Under the pieces are notes generated by a model. It worked only from the letters and a program-made list of their open reading frames with translations, made no database searches and was not told the DNA's origin. This document shows, piece by piece, positions 30,754 through 37,754 of a stretch of 64,000 nt of DNA (its first letter is position 1; every line of letters begins with the position of its first letter). The translations under genes and the position numbers were made by a program. Source of the DNA: Laspinema palackyanum D2c (lineage in GTDB: Bacteria; Cyanobacteriota; Cyanobacteriia; Cyanobacteriales; Laspinemataceae); contig NZ_JAMXFD010000006.1 in NCBI RefSeq assembly GCF_025370875.1, positions 260,397 through 324,396 on the forward strand, given 5' to 3'.

Positions 30754-31419
30754 ATGAAAAATTTCTGGCCCAACTGGATTCCCTATCCTATCTCAATTGT
30801 TCGCTCTGGATTAGTCTTAGCTTGTTTCTCTGCTGTACTGTGGTTCTTATATCCAGACATTAAAGATTTTGATTATTCAGAACGAGATGATTTCATCGCC
30901 AGCATAGTAGCAGCATATTTTTTGGCGTGGATTTTTCTGCTGCCCGGTGTTACTTACTCCCACCATTTTACCCTTCGGCTGTTTGGTGATGTTAAAACCA
31001 ATAAGCCCTCCCGTTCTAGCTGGGGTGAAGGGTTTATTTCGTTGTTTGTGTTTCTTTTGGCAGCAATTCCGGCAGGGATTATTCTTAACAGCCTTTACCG
31101 TCTGCCCCTGAATTCTTTTGATGTGAAACAGAACCTGGTTTCATGGGCCGCCAGTTGGATGCTGTCATTGTCGTATGTCTATCATTTTGGATACCTTTTC
31201 AATTCTTGGCGGGCCGATCGCAAGGCTATGAAGGCAGAGCGAAAGGCAGCACGGAAAAAAGCCAATGAGGAAGCACGGGCAGCGAAGGAGTTGGCTAAGG
31301 CTGAGAAGCGGGCTTTAAAATCTCGGAAGCAACCGGCGATCGCACCCTCAACCGAGGCGGTCTTTGAGGATATGTTCAATGCGATCACTGAAAAAGAGAA
31401 GCGGTCCCGTCGCCGCTAG
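30754..31419 (+). CDS. Four-helix membrane protein with Lys/Ala-rich tail, shared by both elements
   Basis: The true start is probably the ATG giving MKNFWPNWIPYPISIVRS (221 residues). Four membrane helices can be seen, then a long charged helix rich in K, A, R and E (about residues 150-205). It is a clear homologue of the E2 protein at 63010-63657: both start with a W-IPYPISI-RS pattern and end in a basic coiled-coil-like tail. The function is unknown. Membrane proteins near att sites often serve superinfection exclusion or virion assembly, but nothing here shows that. Confidence 0.7.
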   Translation: MKNFWPNWIPYPISIVRSGLVLACFSAVLWFLYPDIKDFDYSERDDFIASIVAAYFLAWIFLLPGVTYSHHFTLRLFGDVKTNKPSRSSWGEGFISLFVFLLAAIPAGIILNSLYRLPLNSFDVKQNLVSWAASWMLSLSYVYHFGYLFNSWRADRKAMKAERKAARKKANEEARAAKELAKAEKRALKSRKQPAIAPSTEAVFEDMFNAITEKEKRSRRR

Positions 31420-31424
31420 TCCCT

Positions 31425-31474
31425 GTCTTACCCGCCAGAATCTTAGATAAGATATTAACTCTGTCGGGTAAGAC
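31425..31474. repeat. E1 50-bp palindromic repeat, copy 1 (intergenic)
   Basis: Starts GTCTTACCCG and ends CGGGTAAGAC around a less conserved centre. It lies between the ends of two convergent genes (30754-31419 and the integrase), only 1-5 bases from each stop codon, where a hairpin could act on both transcripts. Confidence 0.8.
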
Positions 31475-31475
31475 T

Positions 31476-32578
31476 TTAGAGTTCCGGCACTTCGGAACGG
31501 GTCAAGCCAGCATAATGTTTCAGAGTCATGGTGGGGGAATGCCCCAGCCATGACGCGACTTGCTGGACCGGAACTCCGGCATCCAGGCAGAGAGTGGCAA
31601 AGCTATGGCGAGTATTGTAGGGTCTCCGGTAGGGAATTTCTAGCGAGTCCAGCACCGGACGCCAGTGGCGCCGATTGAAATTTTCTTGGCGAATCATTCC
31701 CCCGCCGGTGCTGACAAACACCGGAGAATTTGGGCTGGAATTGGCAGGCTTGATGGAGTCTAGCAACTCTGCCAGTGATTTGTTAATTGGGAACCTGCGA
31801 ATGGATGCATTTTTGGTGGAAGATTCCCGGAACCCTTCGACGACGGGCTCGGCAAAAGTGACAAACTCGCAATTAACGTGACGCCACTGGAGACCGATCG
31901 CCTCGGACGGTCGGCATCCGGTCAAGAACAGAAACCCGACGTAGGGGGCAAACGGTTGGTGAATCGGCTCGGAATTGAATCGGGCTAGAATGCGATCGCG
32001 CTCATCCCGGGTGAATGGATATATTTCACTCCCCTGCTTTTTCCGCTTAATGGTCGGCAGCCCCTCAAACGGATTTATTTCAATCAATCCCATCTCGGAT
32101 GCCCAACGGCAGCAAGCGCTCACTTGCTGCAATACTCGCCTAGCTGTTTCTTGTGAGAGAGTCGTGAGCAAGTGAGCGCGGATCTCTTTGGCCGCGCTTG
32201 GGGATATTTCGGTTGTCGGAAAATCAGCCAAGTGTTTGAAGGTTCTTTTCAAATCTTTAAAAGAGGAATTTTTTAGGGTTTTCGATTTGAACTCAGTATA
32301 TCTCACAAACAAATCCCCCAGGTCTATCCCTGGTGAACTGGGGGGAGGGGAAAAACCTGCGGCAAATAATATTCAATTTGCTTCAATGTTCCCCGGCGAA
32401 TATCTAGTTCTATCTCAAGCGCTTTTTCTCGTGCGATATCTCGGGATTCATTATTGTCCGGGAGATTTAAGTATATGTATCTCTGCTTTCCATTCGGGGA
32501 GACGCTTCTTGGCAAGCGGAGGCGCAACCATCCGTTTGTGTTCTCAATGCCTACTGTTCCTTTTCTTTGCCGTTTCAT
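31476..32578 (-). CDS. int: E1 tyrosine integrase, two ORFs joined by a probable -1 frameshift
   Basis: The N-terminal ORF starts at 32578 (MKRQRKGTVGIENTNGWLRL), encodes the arm-DNA-binding domain typical of cyanobacterial integrases, and stops at 32324. The catalytic ORF ends at 31476 and is open in the -1 frame through the overlap. It holds the tyrosine-recombinase residues: Arg in TGCRPSEAIGL, the H-x-x-R box in NTRHSFATLCLDAGV, and the tyrosine in TLKHYAGL. At 32345-32339 the minus strand reads C CCC CCA, a canonical slippery heptamer, and a CCAGG/CCTGG stem starts 5 nt later. The frameshift product would be about 365 residues. Separate translation of both parts, or a mutated gene, are the alternatives. 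Confidence 0.8.
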
Positions 32579-32612
32579 GATACAATCAAATTTCCATGCC
32601 GCTAAATCCTGG

Positions 32613-32643
32613 AATGCGATCGCCCGCGCAGAGCGATCGCATT
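32613..32643. repeat. Hairpin built from two HIP1 octamers
   Basis: AATGCGATCGC and GCGATCGCATT form a perfect 11-bp stem with a 9-base loop, placed between the zinc-ribbon gene and the integrase start. It could act in the integrase leader. The T run follows on the plus strand, where no gene is transcribed. Confidence 0.5.
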
Positions 32644-32644
32644 T

Positions 32645-32860
32645 TTATTTCTTAGGTTTTTTGGTTTTTTTGTCCCAAGACTTCATCTCACACTGCTTGC
32701 TGCAATAGTCGGTTTTTCTCGTGTGAGTGAAAATCTATCCACATTTGGCACATTTGGGGAAGGGCTTGTGATCTTGTTTTGGGGTGGTGATTTCTCTATA
32801 TCTTGCCGCTACCTCTGGCCCATGCTGGCGTTCTAAATACTTGGCGTAATATTCATCCAT
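32645..32860 (-). pseudogene. Zinc-ribbon protein gene with in-frame amber codon
   Basis: A 72-codon frame starts at an ATG overlapping the end of the ATPase gene (MDEYYAKYLERQHGPEV) and ends ...KTKKPKK. A TAG at 32735-32737 interrupts it inside the zinc ribbon, between CAKC-G and IFTHTRKTDYCSKQC. The E2 homologue (56783-57142) has the same start pattern and CAECG...FCGRSC without a stop. Everything after the TAG still looks coding. It is either a recent nonsense mutation or amber readthrough. It is too short for most ORF finders because of the stop. Confidence 0.6.
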
Positions 32861-33956
32861 TGCCTGCCTCCGGTAAAAGTGCTGGAAGGTCTCCGACTAA
32901 GAGGGGATATTTTTGGGATTTAAGCCAGTCGAGGTTGGCTTGGGCTTCGGGGGATTTCGTCTTGCGGGCGATCGCACCAGCCTCGTCAACCGCAAATCTG
33001 CCAAGTCGAATCTCTAGGAGGTTATCCCGGAGGTCAGATTGACCTTCTAATCCGATGGTCTTGACCTGAGCGCCTTGAACTAGGAACATGAATCTCAGTC
33101 GGGTCTCTCTCGCTTCGCGGATAAAAGTAGTCAGATAGTCTTGGGTTTCGGGTAAGTTGGCGACGATCGCGGGCAACTCGTCAATCACATTCCACTGCTG
33201 TTCCCAAGGTTTGTCGATCGCCTCTAACCGTGACTGCATTTCCTCCAGAGAATCCTCCAGGGCTTCTGAAATTGCGGGGAAGTTTCGGGGATGCCCAATG
33301 ACTTCCAAGCCAACCCACTGATCTGATTTGCGCTTGGTGGTGATCACCCGGGCTGGACTACCCAGAAATTTTAAAATCCGTTCGGTGCTGAAAGTTTTTC
33401 CCGAGCCGGTTGGCCCGATGATTAAACAGTGGGGGTAGATGTCGGGGTCCTTCAGTTCGTCCCAGTTGAAAAATCGGGGTTGCGCTTCTGGTAGTGCGAT
33501 CGCACCCGAGACGGTTGCCTCTGGTACTAGATGTGCTTGTAAGGTTGTTGGCTGATTCATGATTTGCATGAGTGGGGATATGGAGTTATGCGCCTGAATT
33601 CTGGCGACGATTCCGAGGACGGGTTCAATTTCTTCTGCCGATCGCCTCTGGATATGAGCACCGGCGATCGCACCAACCGCCAAGGAGGAAAACCCAACCC
33701 GGCTAGGGGTCCCCGGCTGGGATGCAGCGCCGAAGAAAAGTGATAGAACTCCTGCACCGGCGCAACCGATGGCGGTATGATTTGCCCTCCGTCGCCATCG
33801 GGCGAGGGAACCTGCGATCGCACCGGCATCCGGGTCCGCTCCCTTCATTTTTTCGGCAAACTTTTGGAGTAGTGCCGATTCAAAAGAGCGATGTAGGTCT
33901 TTGGCCGTTCGGTCCGCCAGTCCATTGATGGCAGGTAAATATCTACTGAGCACAGT
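32853..33956 (-). CDS. HerA/FtsK-like ATPase with membrane segments
   Basis: I place the start at the GTG 33956, which follows GGAGG inside the end of the upstream gene, giving about 367 residues. Two hydrophobic segments lie near residues 65-110. Walker A is GPTGSGKTFS, a Walker B-like strand is WNVIDELPAI, and a sensor-like stretch LRFMFLVQGAQVKTIG is followed by a C-terminal Arg-containing DNLLEIRLG. The proteins of this superfamily pump DNA: as genome-packaging ATPases of tailless viruses, as coupling proteins in conjugation, or as translocases. With no relaxase seen and virion-like genes present, packaging is my preferred idea. It overlaps the upstream gene by 14 bases. Confidence 0.75.
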   Translation of the reverse strand, partial: TVLSRYLPAINGLADRTAKDLHRSFESALLQKFAEKMKGADPDAGAIAGSLARWRRRANHTAIGCAGAGVLSLFFGAASQPGTPSRVGFSSLAVGAIAGAHIQRRSAEEIEPVLGIVARIQAHNSISPLMQIMNQPTTLQAHLVPEATVSGAIALPEAQPRFFNWDELKDPDIYPHCLIIGPTGSGKTFSTERILKFLGSPARVITTKRKSDQWVGLEVIGHPRNFPAISEALEDSLEEMQSRLEAIDKPWEQQWNVIDELPAIVANLPETQDYLTTFIREARETRLRFMFLVQGAQVKTIGLEGQSDLRDNLLEIRLGRFAVDEAGAIARKTKSPEAQANLDWLKSQKYPLLVGDLPALLPEAGNG

Positions 33957-34176
33957 ACCTCCATGCGGCGAGGACAAACCCAATTCCTAGTGCGATTAAA
34001 GTCGCCGGATTTAATTTTCCTGCTGTAACCTTGCCGAGGAGAATCAGCAGAAGTAATACTCCTAAAATCCATAAAATCGGCGGCCAGTTTTTCCAGATGG
34101 GAAAAGATGCCTCTAGCCAAGATGCCATAAATAAAGGGGCTACAACGAAGGGGAGGAATTCAAGCAACTTCATCAT
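33943..34176 (-). CDS. Small membrane protein (77 aa)
   Basis: Starts MMKLLEFLPFVVAPLF. Two to three hydrophobic helices make up nearly the whole protein (ILWILGVLLLLILLG, LIALGIGFVLAAW). It overlaps both the preceding and the following gene, so it is translationally coupled to the ATPase gene and may be its membrane partner. E2 has a similarly sized membrane protein at 54768-55034 but no clear sequence match. Confidence 0.7.
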   Translation of the reverse strand: MMKLLEFLPFVVAPLFMASWLEASFPIWKNWPPILWILGVLLLLILLGKVTAGKLNPATLIALGIGFVLAAWRYCAQ

Positions 34177-34615
34177 CTGCTGCCTCCAAGATTAATGCTT
34201 CTAAGCAGTCATCTCCTTCAATTGCTAATGGAGAGAAACTGCCAATCATTTGCTCGAATGCGGTCGGCTTTTTTCGTTTAGCTCCTTTGATAAAGCCGAT
34301 GGCAACTCGTTGGTCAAAAACTTCAATCAATGCTTCCCCGATTTCTTCCGGGCGCAAGACATCTAATTGACTTTTCGCTCGTTTCATTAGGGCGGAAGCA
34401 AAGGCATTTTCTTCTGGGGGAGGTTGTCCGGTGATGGCGGCGATCGCATCGTCAAAATTTACTTTTTCATTGAGAAGCTGCCGAAGTTTTTGCAACTGGT
34501 TGATTTGCTCTTCAGAATAAGATTCTAAGCTTGCTGAGAACCCCAGAGCGCCGCACCACCTTTGCCATTGCCTGGTTTTGAGTCTTAGTTGTTGCTGTAG
34601 TTCTTCCTTGCTCAT
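34160..34615 (-). CDS. Helix-turn-helix-like protein of the element family
   Basis: 151 residues. The N-terminus (LQQQLRLKTRQWQRWCGALGF, then SYSEEQINQLQKLRQLL) resembles a MerR-like or excisionase-like DNA-binding unit, and the same unit forms the C-terminus of 34690-35091 (FRRWHAALGF, YYSDSEKAAFL). The C-terminal half is acidic. It is preceded by the CATGACGTGA repeat array, which it may bind. Confidence 0.6.
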   Translation of the reverse strand: MSKEELQQQLRLKTRQWQRWCGALGFSASLESYSEEQINQLQKLRQLLNEKVNFDDAIAAITGQPPPEENAFASALMKRAKSQLDVLRPEEIGEALIEVFDQRVAIGFIKGAKRKKPTAFEQMIGSFSPLAIEGDDCLEALILEAADDEVA

Positions 34616-34640
34616 TTTGCACCTAGATTTGGTTTATGAG

Positions 34641-34686
34641 TCACGTCATGACGTGACATGACGTGACATGACGTGACATGACGTGG
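34641..34686. repeat. Iteron-like array, ACGTGACATG x3 with palindromic end
   Basis: Three perfect 10-bp repeats ACGTGACATG and partial units at both ends occupy 46 bases. The left end is the perfect 16-bp palindrome TCACGTCATGACGTGA. The array lies in the only larger gap of the leftward operon, just upstream of the HTH-like gene 34160-34615. It could be a replication origin (iterons), an operator for that protein, or an excisionase site. Confidence 0.7.
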
Positions 34687-34689
34687 GGG

Positions 34690-35091
34690 TTAACCTGAAA
34701 AGTGGTAGGCAATGACTGCGTTAACCGCTTCGTCAAAACCTTCTGTATCTTCTAGTCGGTTCTTTAGATCCAGAAATGCTGCTTTCTCAGAGTCTGAGTA
34801 GTACCTCTTAACTCGAAAACCCAACGCAGCGTGCCACCGGCGAAAAGTTTGTGTAGAGATTTCCAGTAGTTCAATCAACGAATTTTGGTTGATTTGGGCT
34901 ACAGGGTCTGGGTCGAAGTCTTTTGGGTTTAGCCAAGACTGTATGGCTTTAGCTGTTTCTCCTTTAAATCGGTCAAAGTCTCCACCATCCCAAGCGATTT
35001 GAGCGAAAATGGTATCATAGCCACGGTCTTCTACTGTTATTTGTCTGGCCTTAGAAAGGTCTAGGTATTCGTCTCCAAACTTTTCAATCAT
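34690..35091 (-). CDS. Element-family protein with N-terminal MIEKFGDEYLDLS domain and C-terminal HTH
   Basis: 133 residues. The N-terminal part (MIEKFGDEYLDLSKARQITV, then IAWDGGDFDRFKGETAKAIQSWLN) has a clear homologue at 53755-54138 in E2 (MMEKYGDKYLDISHAREIEF). The C-terminal part resembles the DNA-binding unit of 34160-34615. The function is unknown. Its start codon overlaps the stop of 35088-35315 by four bases. Confidence 0.65.
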   Translation of the reverse strand: MIEKFGDEYLDLSKARQITVEDRGYDTIFAQIAWDGGDFDRFKGETAKAIQSWLNPKDFDPDPVAQINQNSLIELLEISTQTFRRWHAALGFRVKRYYSDSEKAAFLDLKNRLEDTEGFDEAVNAVIAYHFSG

Positions 35092-35315
35092 AATTCTCCT
35101 TGAATTTGGCTAAATTCGATGACTTGAACCCATTTTGGGAAAAGATTATTGGCGTTGAGTTGCTCTTTCAGGATTTCCTCGGCTTCCCTCTCCGTGACAG
35201 GGCTAGAGCTTCCTATTTCCGTCTCGTTAACATGAGAGTCTAGCGAATCGTTAAAACGGACTCTGTATCGGTATTTTTGGATGCCGCACAGAAGGTTTAT
35301 CATCATGTCTTTCAT
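35088..35315 (-). CDS. Small hypothetical protein (75 aa)
   Basis: I chose the ATG 35315 (MKDMMINLLCGIQKYRYRVRF) because AGGAGG lies 9-10 bases before it. The protein is soluble, with an acidic middle (TEREAEEILKEQL) and a C-terminal beta strand (WVQVIEFSQIQ). No family recognised. It overlaps the next gene in an ATGA arrangement. Confidence 0.6.
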   Translation of the reverse strand: MKDMMINLLCGIQKYRYRVRFNDSLDSHVNETEIGSSSPVTEREAEEILKEQLNANNLFPKWVQVIEFSQIQGEL

Positions 35316-35317
35316 GA

Positions 35318-35488
35318 TTATTTCCCTCCTAAGCATCCAGTGATTAGTCCGTCGGTCCGAGCTTCTAACACTTGAATTTGTTGATTCTTTTGCTGGAGTT
35401 CTCGCTTCAATTCGCTTTGAGTTGAAACTGTCCACATGGAAGAGACGCCACAGGTCATGACAATGAGAATGGTTGCGAATTCAGACAT
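35318..35488 (-). CDS. Short membrane-anchored coiled-coil protein (56 aa)
   Basis: A small gene in the operon, starting MSEFATILIVMTCGVSSMW. One hydrophobic N-terminal segment is followed by a coiled-coil-like region QSELKRELQQKNQQIQVLEAR. The stop is 2 bases before the next ATG, and the ribosome site of the next gene (AGGAGGG) is within its last codons. The tight packing supports a real gene. Confidence 0.55.
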   Translation of the reverse strand: MSEFATILIVMTCGVSSMWTVSTQSELKRELQQKNQQIQVLEARTDGLITGCLGGK

Positions 35489-35496
35489 AAATCTTC

Positions 35497-35766
35497 CTAG
35501 TTTTTAAAATCATCTGAGTTGAAGTGTTCTGTGATGAATGCAGCGAATTCGTCTTCAGTCATGTTCCCCAGTTTCTTTTTGGCTTTCCTCATGAAATGTC
35601 GCCGCAGCTGGCGTGTACTCATTGTGGAAAGGGGCAGCAACAATGAAATGGTTCGGATTTCCTTGATTGCATACAAGAGCGCAATCATTATCATTGCGCT
35701 GCCAAAAATTAATTCTTTGTTGGGGACGTGCCGGAGACTTTCCCATTCTGGTTGTTTCTTCTTCAT
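35497..35766 (-). CDS. Small protein with one membrane segment (89 aa)
   Basis: Starts MKKKQPEWESLRHVPNKEL. A hydrophobic helix (FGSAMIMIALLYAIKEI) is followed by a basic stretch (TRQLRRHFMRKAKKKL) and an acidic end (TEDEFAAFITEHF). The start overlaps the stop of the ASCH gene by four bases. No family recognised. Confidence 0.6.
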   Translation of the reverse strand: MKKKQPEWESLRHVPNKELIFGSAMIMIALLYAIKEIRTISLLLPLSTMSTRQLRRHFMRKAKKKLGNMTEDEFAAFITEHFNSDDFKN

Positions 35767-37181
35767 GAGGCCATCTCCGCGCTGGGGCGATAGTTGATGG
35801 GTTCGCCGTCGTCGTCGGGGTCATCGTCTTGGCGCGATCGCCACCAAGACTGATGCCCTTGCCACCAATCAATCCCGGCTTCAACTGGGGGAAGGGTCAG
35901 CAATTGATTGAGCAGTTTCTCCAAATCAGCCATCGGGCATTCTTCCGGGTCAACTAGGATTTCAGATTCTTCCTTAGAAACGCTAACCCCGGTGCGTCGG
36001 GCCAAATTATGAATTTGTCCAATTAAATACCGTCGCCGGACTGCGGACTCATCCTCACGAGTGGGCAGCAGGGTAAATCCTCCGATTTTTGTCCCCGGGA
36101 CTCCAAAATCAACGATAATTTCATCATCGGCAATCGGTGCATTCGCCACGCACCAGGCGTTACTGTCCACGTTGCACGGGTCCATCACCTTTGGATCAAC
36201 TACGGAAAAGGTGAATATCCCGAGCTTGCCCCGGAGGGGAATCGGGGTTTCCAGCACTTCAATATTTTCTAAAAACCAGTGATATCCGAAACTTTGCCAC
36301 CAAAGGTTCCGGGAGCCTGCCGCAGCGTGTTCTCGCTGTTCTGCGGTTTTTGTCCAGTGTTGGCAGTTCACGAGATTGACTTTTGCCACCAATTCACCCG
36401 CCGCCAGTTCGCTTTGTGGCGGGACTTTGGCTCCAATGTTTTGCTCAATCCATGCGGCTCCGTTCGCATCCCATCCCTTTCCCGCATGGATGTAAAGCTC
36501 GCCCCGGTAGTCTGTGGGCCAGACGCGATTTTCAATGTTTTTCCCCAGATGGGTGATGGCCCAGGCCCAGGGTTGCTGGAGGGTGAGGGCTTTTCCGGTG
36601 ATTTGGTCCGTTGGCGGTGCGATCGCACCATCTTCATCCTCCGGCACAAGAATATCGAAAGTGTCTTCTCCCGTTTGGGATAGGGTCCAGCCACTCTCAA
36701 CGCAAACCGATTTTACCGATTCCAAAAAGAGACCAGATGAGTCTATGTCAATCTCATCCGTCGCCGGTGACTTAGGAGTAATACCGGCTAACTCCTCTCC
36801 CTGTGCGGGTTCCGAGTTGCCGATCGCCTCCTCAGCAGCTTCATCCGCCACCGGCGACTCGGGAGTAATACCGGCTAACTCCTCTCCCAGTGCGGGTTCC
36901 GGTGATGCGATCGCCACCTCAGCAGCTTCATCCGTCGCCGGTGCGATCGCCACCGGGGAGAGTTCCTCGCACAGCGATCGCAACTCGGACAGCTTCACCG
37001 GGTCCCCATCTTCGTTGTAACCGTTGACCAACCAGCCTTTGCCCTCTCCGGCATGAGTCACTCGGAAAAATGAGTCCATAAAGGAGACCCGCAAAGCTGC
37101 TGACCGGGGCAGCTTGCGCGTTTGGATGCCGCTTTCCTTAAAGGCTCTTTGTAATTTTAGGACCGCTTGCTGTTCTTCCAT
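35763..37181 (-). CDS. ASCH-domain protein with internal tandem repeat, first gene of the leftward operon
   Basis: 472 residues. The N-terminal part (about 1-70) is uncharacterised. Residues about 75-145 are an acidic spacer with a tandem repeat of about 34 residues (GEELAGITPESP and GEELAGITPKSP). An ASCH domain of the PUA/EVE superfamily follows at about 195-325 (KALTLQQPWAWAITHLGKNIENR, YRGELYIHAGKGWD, GELVAKVNLVNC). ASCH domains bind RNA or modified nucleotides. The C-terminal 140 residues have a helical part (RRRYLIGQIHNLARRTG). It is transcribed from the repressor-controlled promoter at 37202-37256. The E2 gene at the same position (57152-59092) is a different protein. Confidence 0.7.
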   Translation of the reverse strand: MEEQQAVLKLQRAFKESGIQTRKLPRSAALRVSFMDSFFRVTHAGEGKGWLVNGYNEDGDPVKLSELRSLCEELSPVAIAPATDEAAEVAIASPEPALGEELAGITPESPVADEAAEEAIGNSEPAQGEELAGITPKSPATDEIDIDSSGLFLESVKSVCVESGWTLSQTGEDTFDILVPEDEDGAIAPPTDQITGKALTLQQPWAWAITHLGKNIENRVWPTDYRGELYIHAGKGWDANGAAWIEQNIGAKVPPQSELAAGELVAKVNLVNCQHWTKTAEQREHAAAGSRNLWWQSFGYHWFLENIEVLETPIPLRGKLGIFTFSVVDPKVMDPCNVDSNAWCVANAPIADDEIIVDFGVPGTKIGGFTLLPTREDESAVRRRYLIGQIHNLARRTGVSVSKEESEILVDPEECPMADLEKLLNQLLTLPPVEAGIDWWQGHQSWWRSRQDDDPDDDGEPINYRPSAEMAS

Positions 37182-37199
37182 TAATTTACTAGCCGTAAT

Positions 37200-37256
37200 A
37201 ACTAGGCGTTGTGCTTAGTTATCATATTAACTAGGCGCAACGCCTATGTCAAGGGG
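37200..37256 (-). promoter_or_regulatory. Leftward promoter of E1 with operators O1 and O2
   Basis: On the minus strand TTGACA, a 17-base spacer and TAATAT form a near-consensus sigma-70 promoter. The palindrome TAGGCGC-A-ACGCCTA-like O2 (37232-37246) fills the spacer and the imperfect O1 (AACTAGGCG...TGCTTAGTT, 37200-37220) covers the start region, so a bound repressor would block RNA polymerase. A third copy of the palindrome lies before the repressor gene. Confidence 0.8.
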
Positions 37257-37538
37257 TTAGCGAAAAACATCTCGCAGGGAGGTCACTCGGCTCCCTGATA
37301 ACTCGAAAGGGGGCGCATCAATAAGATCCACTTTTAGCCGCTGCCGAACTAGAGCCGCAAGTTTCTGCCACTTGGCGAACGGGAGTTCTAGCTCAGACAA
37401 GCCACGTTCACATCGGCTTATGGTCGATACGGCCACCCCTAAAAATTCAGCCAGCTCTTGCTGGGTCATCCCTAGAAGCTCTCGAAGGAATCTCAAATTA
37501 TTTTTCTCCGGTTCATCGTTGACTTGCTTCTCTACCAT
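37257..37538 (-). CDS. XRE-family (Cro/C1-type) repressor of E1
   Basis: 93 residues with one Cro/C1 helix-turn-helix (LLGMTQQELAEFLGVAVSTISRCERG) and a short C-terminal tail. It has no peptidase domain, so SOS autocleavage of the LexA type is not expected. Palindromes with the core TAGGCGnnACGCCTA lie on both sides of the gene. This is the layout of a phage immunity region controlling the leftward and rightward operons. Confidence 0.85.
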   Translation of the reverse strand: MVEKQVNDEPEKNNLRFLRELLGMTQQELAEFLGVAVSTISRCERGLSELELPFAKWQKLAALVRQRLKVDLIDAPPFELSGSRVTSLRDVFR

Positions 37539-37549
37539 GTTATCATAAG

Positions 37550-37564
37550 TAGGCGTAACGCCTA
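37550..37564. promoter_or_regulatory. Operator O3 of E1 repressor
   Basis: The perfect palindrome TAGGCGT-A-ACGCCTA sits 12 bases before the repressor start codon. It matches O2 in all but the central bases. It probably mediates autoregulation and/or control of the divergent early operon. Confidence 0.75.
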
Positions 37565-37686
37565 GTTGCGGACGACAGCAATTTTGGGGGCCTGACCCCC
37601 AAATAAGGGGAGGTGATTATATCGCAGAAAAAGTAAAAAGCTGACGCATAGGAAAGCTCCATCCACTTGATTTACTTTGCCCGACG

Positions 37687-37712
37687 CGGTGCCGCAGCAA
37701 CGGCACCGTTTT
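37687..37712 (+). terminator. Leader terminator of the rightward early operon
   Basis: CGGTGCCG and CGGCACCG form a perfect 8-bp stem with a 6-base loop, followed by TTTT. It lies upstream of the first rightward gene (37755), inside the expected leader, so it may be an attenuator or antitermination target. Confidence 0.6.
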
Positions 37713-37754
37713 CTCCCCCTTCCCACGAATTATTCCATTAACCAAAGGAAAAGC

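Noticed and set aside
32188..32708. Plus-strand ORFs of 84-130 codons opposite the integrase
   Set aside because: They are shadows of the integrase reading frames on the minus strand, have no ribosome site and no family similarity.
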